Assembly (NCBI RefSeq): GCF_000426725.1 | Contig: NZ_AUFX01000010.1 | Location: 124,001-188,000, forward strand | Reading direction: 5' to 3' | DNA length: 64,000 bases | From: Sporocytophaga myxococcoides DSM 11118 | GTDB lineage: Bacteria; Bacteroidota; Bacteroidia; Cytophagales; Cytophagaceae | In this document: positions 16,304 to 23,549 of the stretch, piece after piece | Numbering within the stretch: position 1 is the first letter of the stretch | Layout of the letters: each line of letters opens with the position of its first letter | The notes under the pieces: generated by a model | The model's input: only the letters and a program-made list of their open reading frames with translations | Told to the model about the DNA's origin: nothing | Databases searched by the model: none | Translations under genes and position numbers: made by a program

Positions 16304-17230
16304 TTACTTACTCCACTCCTTTCCTTCAATATCATTTTCAAACGCCTCAATCCGTCTCTTATCCTGCATGGTTACAAAAACCGTTTTCCCGTCTGTTCCG
16401 CCAAAAGCAAGATTGGTTGGCTTTTTACCTTTTAATTTTATTTCTCTTATAAGCTTTCCTTCAGGTGAAAGGACTGCAATCACGCCCTTTCCGTAACGCG
16501 CAACATACAGATTTCCTTTTACATCCATCCTCATTCCATCCATACCATAATCAGAGAATCTATGAAATAACCTTTTTCCCGAAATATTACCAACACTGTC
16601 TGCATCATATACCCAGACATTCCTCTGCACACTCTCATTTACATAAAGCTTTCTGTTATCCGGACTAAGTTCTATACCATTGGTAGTGCCCATATTTTTT
16701 TCAAGTAAAAAAGTCCTCCCGGTTTCGTCTATCTTCCACAACATTCCTGTAGAATGCTCCCAGTCTGGGTCGGCAGCAAACAGAATACCTTTATCGCTGA
16801 TGGCAATATCATTGGGCTGGTTCATATTGCGATCGTGCGCAAAGATTTTTATATCTCTGGTTTTCATATTGATCAAAAGAACTGAGTGATTTGTATAATC
16901 GGCCACTAACATATCTCCATTCTTATTAAACCTGATCCCGTTTCCTACACTGCCAGGAGGAAGTTCAACAAAGAGTTCAACCTTTCCGCCTGGTCTTATC
17001 ACAGCTATGTTTCCTTTTTTCTGAAAATTTACAGCATATAAATTTCCCTCAAAAAAATAAGGCCCTTCTATACCTATGCTAAAAAGAGAATCTGTATAAT
17101 ATTCAGACTTAAACAATTCTTTCTCAGGCTTTGAAGTGGATTCTTTTTTCCTTTTATCCTGTGCGCATGCCTGAAAACTTATTAGGAGAATTAAGTAAAA
17201 GTAAATCAAGCAATTAACCCTTTTGATCAT
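16304..17230 (-). CDS. SMP-30/gluconolactonase-like beta-propeller protein, exported
   Basis: A 308-aa protein with a signal peptide ending SFQAC, so possibly a lipoprotein (C21) although the lipobox is imperfect. The mature chain has repeated propeller blades: DMLVADYTNHSVLLIN, NQPNDIAISDKGILFAADP, TNGIELSPDNRKLYVNES and DGMRMDVKGNLYVARYG. The N, D and E positions correspond to the metal site of SMP-30/lactonase-like enzymes. A role as a periplasmic sugar-lactone hydrolase is likely but unproven. It is divergent from the sugar dehydrogenase-like gene at 17330, which could make the lactone it opens. Confidence 0.8.
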   Translation of the reverse strand: MIKRVNCLIYFYLILLISFQACAQDKRKKESTSKPEKELFKSEYYTDSLFSIGIEGPYFFEGNLYAVNFQKKGNIAVIRPGGKVELFVELPPGSVGNGIRFNKNGDMLVADYTNHSVLLINMKTRDIKIFAHDRNMNQPNDIAISDKGILFAADPDWEHSTGMLWKIDETGRTFLLEKNMGTTNGIELSPDNRKLYVNESVQRNVWVYDADSVGNISGKRLFHRFSDYGMDGMRMDVKGNLYVARYGKGVIAVLSPEGKLIREIKLKGKKPTNLAFGGTDGKTVFVTMQDKRRIEAFENDIEGKEWSK

Positions 17231-17299
17231 GTCAATAGTATTTAAGGCAATTTAAAATAAAACCATCGGCATTCAATTCTTTACTTTATCCTTTTTTTG

Positions 17300-17307
17300 T
17301 AGGTTTG
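17300..17307 (+). promoter_or_regulatory. Putative -7 element (TAnnTTTG)
   Basis: TAGGTTTG, a perfect match to the Bacteroidota -7 consensus, 22 bases upstream of the ATG at 17330. No convincing -33 TTG was found at the expected distance. Confidence 0.35.
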
Positions 17308-17329
17308 TTTACTTTTAAATAAAAAAAAC

Positions 17330-18664
17330 ATGAATCGTCATTTTTTGAATTTTATAACTCTTAACGCACTTGTGGGATCGTTATTCCTTTTTTCATGTTC
17401 AGGAGAAAAAGCTGCTGAACAAAAGGAATCTCAGAAATCAGCTCAAGAAAGCACAGTTACAGATAAACCTCAGGAAGTAAAGGTTGTCGAGAAAAAAGCT
17501 GTTACACCCCTTCCTGTACCGGATACGTCACCTGTTAATTTCATTGAGCAAAAGATTTTTCACCCCAATGGAGATACATTTAATCTATATCTGCCGGAAG
17601 GCTTTATAATAAGGCCAGTGGCCTGGGGTATGAAAAGAATCAGATTTATGGACTTAAGTCCGGATGGAAGGTTGTTCCTTACAGATATGTACAACCTTGA
17701 AGACAATACCAAGGGAAAGATCTATATACTGGATGGCTGGAATGATTCCTCAATGACCTTTACCAAAAAAACTGTGTTTGCAGAGCAGCTTAGAAACCCT
17801 AACAGTCTTGCCTTTTACAAGGATAGTAAAGGAAAATACTGGTTGTATGTAGCATTCACGGATAAGCTTGTAAGATATCCATACACAGAAGGAATGGAAA
17901 AGCCTGAAGCTGCTCCAGAGGTCCTTGATACTTATCCTGATTATGGTCTAAGCTATAGATATGGGGGCTGGCATCTTACACGAACCATCCAATTCGGTGA
18001 CAATGACAAACTATATGTTTCAATAGGAAGCAGTTGCAATACCTGTATAGAAAAGGAAGAAGTGAGAGCTTCCATAATAGAGATGGACCCGGATGGAAAG
18101 AACAGACGTATCTATGCCCGAGGTGTCCGCAATGCAGTGGGACTGGCATGGGCAAAGGGCAATCTGTATGCTTCCAATATGGCAGCAGACCACCTGGGCA
18201 AAGGCAAGCCGGATGATGCCATGTTTCTGATAGAGGATGGTAACAACTATGGCTGGCCATATTGTTATCATTGGCAAGGAAAAGTTTATGATGATCCAAA
18301 ATATGATACAACAAAAACTAAAATCTCAGCCGAATCAGTTCCGGGAGCTTTCAGTTATTTTGGAGCACATACAGCTCCATTAGGTCTGGCTTGGTTTGGA
18401 GAAGAAAAAGCGGACGACACTTCCCTTAAAAATTATTTTCTGGTAGCACAGCATGGCTCCTATAATCCTTCCATGGCCATGGGATACTCAGTACAGAGGG
18501 TAAGAGCAAACACGCCGCCTGAAGATTTTATAAAAGGATTTCTTGATGAAAAAGGGAAAATTCACGGCAGACCTTGCGGTATATATGCATTAGGGAATAA
18601 CAAATTTTATCTGACAGATGATAAATTTGGTACTGTGTATTTAGTTTTTAAAGAAACAGAATAA
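17330..18664 (+). CDS. PQQ-dependent sugar (sorbosone/glucose) dehydrogenase-like lipoprotein
   Basis: A 444-aa lipoprotein: the signal peptide ends LFLFSC (C23), followed by a charged Lys/Glu/Gln-rich linker to about residue 60. The rest is a six-blade propeller of the GSDH/sorbosone dehydrogenase type, with MDLSPDGRLFLTDMYN, RNPNSLAFYKD, ARGVRNAVGLAW and EDGNNYGWPYCYHW. The family oxidises sugars at C1 with PQQ as cofactor and passes electrons to the respiratory chain; PQQ use is inferred. Pairs CNTC and YC suggest disulfides. A strong terminator follows. It is divergent from the lactonase-like gene. Confidence 0.8.
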   Translation: MNRHFLNFITLNALVGSLFLFSCSGEKAAEQKESQKSAQESTVTDKPQEVKVVEKKAVTPLPVPDTSPVNFIEQKIFHPNGDTFNLYLPEGFIIRPVAWGMKRIRFMDLSPDGRLFLTDMYNLEDNTKGKIYILDGWNDSSMTFTKKTVFAEQLRNPNSLAFYKDSKGKYWLYVAFTDKLVRYPYTEGMEKPEAAPEVLDTYPDYGLSYRYGGWHLTRTIQFGDNDKLYVSIGSSCNTCIEKEEVRASIIEMDPDGKNRRIYARGVRNAVGLAWAKGNLYASNMAADHLGKGKPDDAMFLIEDGNNYGWPYCYHWQGKVYDDPKYDTTKTKISAESVPGAFSYFGAHTAPLGLAWFGEEKADDTSLKNYFLVAQHGSYNPSMAMGYSVQRVRANTPPEDFIKGFLDEKGKIHGRPCGIYALGNNKFYLTDDKFGTVYLVFKETE

Positions 18665-18698
18665 ACTATAAAATCGGATAACTTAAATCTCCTATTTC

Positions 18699-18730
18699 AA
18701 GTCCTGTCCCCGGACAGGACTTATTTTAAA
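18699..18730 (+). terminator. Rho-independent terminator
   Basis: Perfect stem AAGTCCTGTCC / GGACAGGACTT with a two-base centre, followed by ATTTTAAAC. It sits 35 bases after the sugar dehydrogenase-like gene and upstream of the convergent cupin gene. Confidence 0.75.
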
Positions 18731-18777
18731 CTTTTACTCCCCCCTCTTCATTTACATCTCAATCCTGAATAAGCACT

Positions 18778-19170
18778 TTAATCTTTATCATTCACAAAAT
18801 AACGATCTTCTTCGCTGTGGCTCAATGGAGCTGTTGCAATTATTCTCAGGGTCTCATTTGACAGGTTTTTAAACTTATGCACTTGGTGAGGATATATCGT
18901 AAAGCAATCCCCCTTATGCACTTTATCTTCACTTTCCCATATTACCCCATCTTGATCTTTTGTCCCTAAGAACACTACCCCTTCTCCGTTAAGAATAAAA
19001 TAGGTTTCGATGTCTTCCTTGTGGTAGTGAGCATGAATAAACTCCCCCTTCTGAAGCTCCACTGCAAATACAGACATCTTTTCATCCCCTGTTAAAAGAG
19101 CAAGCTCTACTCCTAAATCTTCATCTTTAGAGATGTCATTTAACTTATTATCTATGTTTGAAATATTCAT
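18778..19170 (-). CDS. Cupin-domain protein
   Basis: A 130-aa single-domain cupin. Motif 1 is HAHYHKEDIETYFILNGEG (H48, H50, E55) and motif 2 is GDCFTIYPHQVHKF (H98), giving the usual 3-His/1-Glu metal site. No signal peptide is seen. Small cupins act as isomerases, dioxygenases or ligand sensors, and nothing here narrows the choice. It is convergent with the dehydrogenase-like gene. Confidence 0.85.
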   Translation of the reverse strand: MNISNIDNKLNDISKDEDLGVELALLTGDEKMSVFAVELQKGEFIHAHYHKEDIETYFILNGEGVVFLGTKDQDGVIWESEDKVHKGDCFTIYPHQVHKFKNLSNETLRIIATAPLSHSEEDRYFVNDKD

Positions 19171-19441
19171 TTGTTTCTACCTTTAATAGTAGAACTTACA
19201 CCTGATCTCAAAAGTTTTATGAACTAATAGCTATCTGGGAATCAATGGTAGTTATATGACGCAGGAAAAACAATCTATCAGATGTAACTATTCTGAAATC
19301 AAGAATAAACTTTCACTTAAAAATCATTTCCGAACGTTATTTGGAGGTAACATTTTATCTATTGAAAATTTATTAAAAAAATAATTTTATATCTGGTGAT
19401 ATTCTAGTCGTACATTGCACTTATATAATAAAATCAAAACT

Positions 19442-19981
19442 ATGTCAGAAATATCAATTTTAAAGGATTTCCAGAAAAGGCAGATGCTTTTTATGGAACT
19501 TTATAAGAAGGCCTTTCCGGCAGTTGCAAGGTATATAAGCAGAAAAGGAGGCAATTATGAAGAGGCTAAAGACATATTCCAGGATGCATTGGTCATTTAT
19601 TATGAAAAACTTATTTCAAAGTCTTTTTCACCTATAAATAATGAAAAGGCCTATATCCTGGGAATTGCCAAACATCTATGGATCAGAAAACTTGGAAGCA
19701 ACGTGATCAATGACACAATTGAAAGTGCTGAATCAGAAGCTGTATTTGCCGAAGAGCACCTTCGTACTGACAAACTTATTTATTTGCTGGAAACAGCAGG
19801 AAAAAAATGTATGGATATACTCAGAGCTTTTTACTATGAGAAGGCTTCTATAACTGAAATAGCTCAGCAGTTCGGTTATTCAGGAACAAGATCTGCCACT
19901 GTGCAGAAATATAAATGTATTGAAAAAATAAGGGAAACTGTAAAAGAAAAATCATTGGCATATGAGGACTTCATTGAATGA
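19442..19981 (+). CDS. ECF-type RNA polymerase sigma factor
   Basis: A 179-aa protein from ATG 19442; an upstream TTG would add nine residues of weak character. Region 2 is visible as YEEAKDIFQDALVIYYEKL (about 40-58). Region 4 is ITEIAQQFGYSGTRSATVQKYKCIEKI (about 137-163), a helix-turn-helix for the -35 element. The size fits a minimal ECF sigma factor. Its stop overlaps the start of the next gene by 20 bases, and a ClpP paralogue follows 9 bases after that, so the three are translationally linked. The cognate promoter is unknown. Confidence 0.88.
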   Translation: MSEISILKDFQKRQMLFMELYKKAFPAVARYISRKGGNYEEAKDIFQDALVIYYEKLISKSFSPINNEKAYILGIAKHLWIRKLGSNVINDTIESAESEAVFAEEHLRTDKLIYLLETAGKKCMDILRAFYYEKASITEIAQQFGYSGTRSATVQKYKCIEKIRETVKEKSLAYEDFIE

Positions 19982-20234
19982 AATCAGAGAGATAGAAGAA
20001 TATCTTTTAAAATATTCGGCACCTGAATCCAGACTTGTGTTCGAAGCCCAAATGGTGCTGCAACCAGAGCTGGGGCAAAAAGCCATAGAACAGAAACAGA
20101 TTTACAATCTGTTAAGAAAATACAGTCGTAAACAATTAAAAACTGAAATTGAAGCAGTGCATGAAAAACTGTTTACAACTCCTGAAAATAAAAGCTTCCG
20201 ACATAAAATTCTGAGTTTATTTACTAAATCCTAA
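19962..20234 (+). CDS. Small helical protein, possible anti-sigma-like partner
   Basis: A 90-aa, highly charged protein starting inside the sigma gene (20-base overlap in another frame). The sequence EIREIEEYLLKYSAPESRLVFEAQMVLQPEL resembles the N-terminal helix region of Bacteroidota anti-sigma proteins (EIExYLxGxLxxxExxxFE). There is no hydrophobic membrane segment. The overlap with the sigma gene supports real expression and partnership. Whether it binds the sigma factor or presents a substrate to the ClpP-like peptidase encoded next is inference. Confidence 0.72.
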   Translation: MRTSLNEIREIEEYLLKYSAPESRLVFEAQMVLQPELGQKAIEQKQIYNLLRKYSRKQLKTEIEAVHEKLFTTPENKSFRHKILSLFTKS

Positions 20235-20243
20235 ATCACAATT

Positions 20244-20894
20244 ATGACAATCAATGCAAACGTAATTCCAATGGTCATTGATAGCAATAGCCACGGAGAA
20301 AGAGCATATGACATATACAGCCTTTTATTAAAAGAGCGCATTATATTTCTTGGCACCGCTATTGATGATCAGGTCGCCAATCTTATTGTTGCACAGTTGC
20401 TCTATCTTAACAGTATAAATCAGCACGAACAGATCAACATGTATATCAATAGTCCTGGAGGAAGTGTGTATGCAGGATTAGCCATTCATGATGCAATGAA
20501 AATGATTTCAGCTCCGGTTTCTACCGTTAGCGTAGGCTTCTCAGGAAGCATGGCAACAGCATTGCTCACTTCCGGAAGCAAAGGAAAAAGATTCGCTCTT
20601 CCACATGCCACGATTCACATGCATCCTACAAGTGGCGGAGGAAAAGGTTATACGGAAGATGTCAGGATCTCCACACGTGAACAGGAACGAATTCAGGCAC
20701 AGTTATTCCATATCATTGGAAACAACACTGGTCATAGCTGGCAGGAAACAGAAAATTTCTTTTTGAGAGATAAGTACCTCAATGCCCTGGAAGCGAAATC
20801 TTACGGCCTGGTCGATGAAGTTTTGGGAGATACCAGTGATCTTGTTATGCTTAACACAAATGCCCAGGAGGTTCTGTTATATCACCAATCATAG
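20244..20894 (+). CDS. clpP: ClpP-like serine peptidase subunit (paralogue)
   Basis: A 216-aa ClpP-fold protein. It opens IPMVIDSNSHGERAYDIYSLLLKERIIFLG, very close to canonical ClpP, and has YINSPGGSVYAGLAI. The catalytic triad is S102 in GFSGSMAT, H127 in IHMHPTSGG and D176 in RDKYLNALEAKSYGLVDEV. It departs from housekeeping ClpP around the active site (FSGSMAT instead of QAASMG; HPTSGG instead of HQPLGG). It is also not beside tig or clpX, so it is read as a second, specialised ClpP. It is third in an operon with an ECF sigma factor and a small protein and is followed by a terminator. It would need a Clp ATPase encoded elsewhere. Confidence 0.9.
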   Translation: MTINANVIPMVIDSNSHGERAYDIYSLLLKERIIFLGTAIDDQVANLIVAQLLYLNSINQHEQINMYINSPGGSVYAGLAIHDAMKMISAPVSTVSVGFSGSMATALLTSGSKGKRFALPHATIHMHPTSGGGKGYTEDVRISTREQERIQAQLFHIIGNNTGHSWQETENFFLRDKYLNALEAKSYGLVDEVLGDTSDLVMLNTNAQEVLLYHQS

Positions 20895-20934
20895 AGCACC
20901 TTTAATTACCTATAGCTTTTCAGATCATCCTTTT

Positions 20935-20970
20935 AAACCGGATAAGTACAATGCTTATCTGGTTTTTCTT
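20935..20970 (+). terminator. Rho-independent terminator
   Basis: Stem AAACCGGATAAG / CTTATCTGGTTT with a 7-base loop and a T-rich tail, 40 bases after the ClpP-like gene. It probably ends the sigma-small protein-ClpP operon. Confidence 0.85.
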
Positions 20971-21004
20971 ATCCTATGAAAAAGAACTACAAGATTGATT
21001 TGCT

Positions 21005-21187
21005 CTAAAAAAACAATTGCTTTAAAATGATCTCATTCAGAGACTTTGTAACATCCTTTTGATCCTTATGCTGGTCAGATCTACCAGTACACTCATATTT
21101 AGATTCCGTTTCGGAACCTGCAATAGGCTTAAAATCTTCATCTTGAACACTTTTCCCGCATTGGGATAGCTTTAATACATTTGTCAT
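21005..21187 (-). CDS. Small protein, doubtful; peptide-precursor-like
   Basis: A 60-codon frame from ATG 21187. The opening MTNVLKLSQCGKSVQDEDFKPIAG recalls leader peptides of Bacteroidota modified peptides (L-K-L-S ... E-D-F-x-x-I-x-G). However, the rest is charged, holds only one more Cys, and no modification or export gene is nearby. It stands alone between two terminated transcription units, with 254 bases of spacer upstream. It may be a real small gene or chance. Confidence 0.3.
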   Translation of the reverse strand: MTNVLKLSQCGKSVQDEDFKPIAGSETESKYECTGRSDQHKDQKDVTKSLNEIILKQLFF

Positions 21188-21441
21188 CAGATTAAACAGT
21201 TTTGATTGTTATGGATAATCATCAATCGGTTTAACTCCTGTTAATGATTCTTCCCTTGATTTAAATTTGTAGACGGATATGTGACAGAAATATTTTAAGG
21301 AAAAAATATTTTTTCAAAAAAAATAAAAATATCTCTACTTTAAATGCCCTCCCTCATTAATGGGAAGATCAATCCAGATACTGTTCATTAATGAGGAAGG
21401 GTAAATTGATTAATTTAATAGATTCATTAGAGAGGGCACTG

Positions 21442-22461
21442 CTATTCCATCTTGACGGAGTTTTTCAACTTCCATATTGATCCATTTTTTGTAGTCAGTT
21501 TTTCCAGGATATTTTTGGCTGAAAGATCATTTAGATACTTTTCGCTTTCACTTCTTGGCATACCCGATAATTCTGAAAATTCTTTTGCAGTAAGTGAATT
21601 GTATTTAGCAAAAAGAGTATCCGAGTTTTTGTTGTATTCACATTTAGCAGCTGATGGGTTGAGCTTAAGAACTGATGTTTCATAGAATGCATAAGGCTTT
21701 GAACCATATACAGTTTCTTTATTACCCTCTTTATCAATAAAAAACATAGTGGGAAACCCTCTGACGCCAAATTGCTTGGCGAGCTTAAGATCTTCCTCAA
21801 ATAGTGTTTTTGCTATTCCATCAAAATCTATTTTCAGTTGTGAAGTATTTAGTCCTACTTTTTTAGCAGCTGATTCAAGATGTTCCCACTTGGTAATGTT
21901 CTTTTTCTGTAAAAAAACCATTTCACGAATCTCTCTTAAAAATAAGACCGCAATGTCTGGATCCTGCTGTTGCGCAGCCTTAAAAGCAATTGATGGCGGA
22001 TAAGAAGATGGTAAAGGATCTTCCAGCCAAACATCTCCATCAATGGGCATATCATAATGAACGCTCACTTCATCCCAATGATGAGCCACATCAGAAGGTT
22101 TGCTTATACCTCCACTGTTATAACTCCAATCAGGTAGCAATCCGCCCATCCTGTATTCAATTTCTAGACTGTTACCATATTCGAGTTTCAGCTTCCGCAA
22201 TTGAGGCTCTATGCCCCAGCATGAAGAACATATGGGATCAGTAAAGTAAACTAATTTAACAGGCTTGATAATTTTCTGCACTTTGATTTTTGTATTATCT
22301 GCACTATCAGGAATTCCGCAAATTCCTTCCACAGGATCGCATATGAGGGGATTTTCGCTGGTTGTCTTATTTTTCATCTTCTTATTGTTTTTTTGTCCCT
22401 GACAGCTTGTAATGATTGCTGCTGCAAGAATTAATAAATATATTATAAAACTTTTAACCAT
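21442..22461 (-). CDS. DsbA/SpxH-like thiol protein, lipoprotein
   Basis: A 339-aa protein. The N-terminus is a lipoprotein signal (LAAAIITSC, C20). A short segment with C41 and C48 (ICDPVEGICGIPD) follows. Then comes a thioredoxin-fold domain with insert starting LVYFTDPICSSCWGIEPQLRKLKLEYG, active-site pair C78-C81, and FGVRGFPTMFF containing the cis-Pro loop. The DP-C-x-x-C-W-G-x-EPQ signature is that of the DsbA/FrnE-SpxH (YjbH) branch. The last 65 residues look like a small winged helix. SpxH proteins are cytoplasmic ClpXP adaptors, so lipid anchoring here is odd; an internal Met (M29) could give a cytoplasmic form. It is divergent from an HxlR regulator. Confidence 0.82.
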   Translation of the reverse strand: MVKSFIIYLLILAAAIITSCQGQKNNKKMKNKTTSENPLICDPVEGICGIPDSADNTKIKVQKIIKPVKLVYFTDPICSSCWGIEPQLRKLKLEYGNSLEIEYRMGGLLPDWSYNSGGISKPSDVAHHWDEVSVHYDMPIDGDVWLEDPLPSSYPPSIAFKAAQQQDPDIAVLFLREIREMVFLQKKNITKWEHLESAAKKVGLNTSQLKIDFDGIAKTLFEEDLKLAKQFGVRGFPTMFFIDKEGNKETVYGSKPYAFYETSVLKLNPSAAKCEYNKNSDTLFAKYNSLTAKEFSELSGMPRSESEKYLNDLSAKNILEKLTTKNGSIWKLKNSVKME

Positions 22462-22699
22462 TATCGTAAATTATCGGGTAATTAACGCGCTTGCAATGAT
22501 TGAATCAAAAAAATTTGTAAAATCTGAATAGGATAGAAGCTAAAGCTACACCGCCCACATCCAACAGACCTCCAACATGTTACACCAATAAAAACGCACA
22601 TTATCAGCAATTCCATGAAATTTATTTTTGATCCTTATTATCATTTTTCAATTCATCACAAAAATACTATACGCATAGTTTACAAGTGATATCAGTTTC

Positions 22700-22745
22700 C
22701 AATTGGTAACTACTTTACAATTGGGAACTATTTGATTTTTTAGTA
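22700..22745. promoter_or_regulatory. Putative HxlR operator, 18-bp direct repeat
   Basis: CAATTGGTAACTA at 22700-22712 and CAATTGGGAACTA at 22718-22730 are spaced 18 bases start to start, and TAGTAAC follows near 22739. It lies between the divergent DsbA/SpxH-like gene and the HxlR gene. The TTGGTAAC core is shared with the operator at 7728-7777. Confidence 0.6.
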
Positions 22746-22786
22746 ACTTTCTATAGATATAATTTGCAATACAATAAGTTAATACC

Positions 22787-23149
22787 ATGAAGAAGCAACA
22801 AACATTTAATAATACTGCTATATGCAAAACAAGGATAACAGCGATTAAAGACACTATGGATATATTATCTGGCAAATGGAAGTTTCACATCCTTGGCACC
22901 TTAATGCAGGGCGGTAAAATGCGCTTTATGGATTTATTGCGGGAAGTTGATGGTATAGCGGCAAAGATGCTGTCTAAAGAGCTGCAGGATATGGAAATGA
23001 ATAAATTGGTAAGCAGAACTATTCTCAACACCAAACCTATCACTGTAGAATATGAAGTCACTGAATATGGTAGAACTTTGGAACGTATCATTGACGAAAT
23101 CGCCATTTGGGGAATTGAATACAGGAAAGCACTATATGATAAGAAATAG
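22787..23149 (+). CDS. HxlR-family transcriptional regulator
   Basis: A 120-aa winged helix-turn-helix protein with C13 near the N-terminus, DTMDILSGKWKFHILGTL, MRFMDLLREVDGIAAKMLSKELQDM and VEYEVTEYGRTL. It is clearly paralogous in layout to the regulator at 7781-8131. By analogy it should repress or activate its own gene and the divergent thiol protein gene in response to a redox or electrophile signal sensed at the Cys; that is inference. Confidence 0.9.
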   Translation: MKKQQTFNNTAICKTRITAIKDTMDILSGKWKFHILGTLMQGGKMRFMDLLREVDGIAAKMLSKELQDMEMNKLVSRTILNTKPITVEYEVTEYGRTLERIIDEIAIWGIEYRKALYDKK

Positions 23150-23549
23150 GTGGATTATAATAGCTATCTCTACACTTAACAGAAGCAGGAGAATCAATAC
23201 TATATTTTAGATAGCTTTGGACAAAAGACAAAATTTTTAGGATCCCGGAAGGATGGATAATAGATCAAAACAAAAAATAGTCTTAAATCATCGTGACCAG
23301 TTATTGACTTTTATCGGTAGAATAAATTTTTATTTTTTTTATAAAAATTTGATTACCTTCCCTTTACAATTAGTATTCAGATTATAATTTTGGGCAATTA
23401 CATTTTTGAATTCACTTTTAGTATTGAATAAATACATTTAACCTAATATTTGATTTTAATTTTATTTATTAAATATTACATATTTCAAGTTTTATAGAAG
23501 CAGTACAACGTCTTTTTTATTTTAAACATTTTTAACCTAAATCACAACT
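23150..23549. other. Intergenic, no gene seen
   Basis: Very AT-rich spacer between the HxlR gene and the large T9SS protein gene. I see no supported frame, no stable hairpin and no clear promoter element. Confidence 0.5.
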
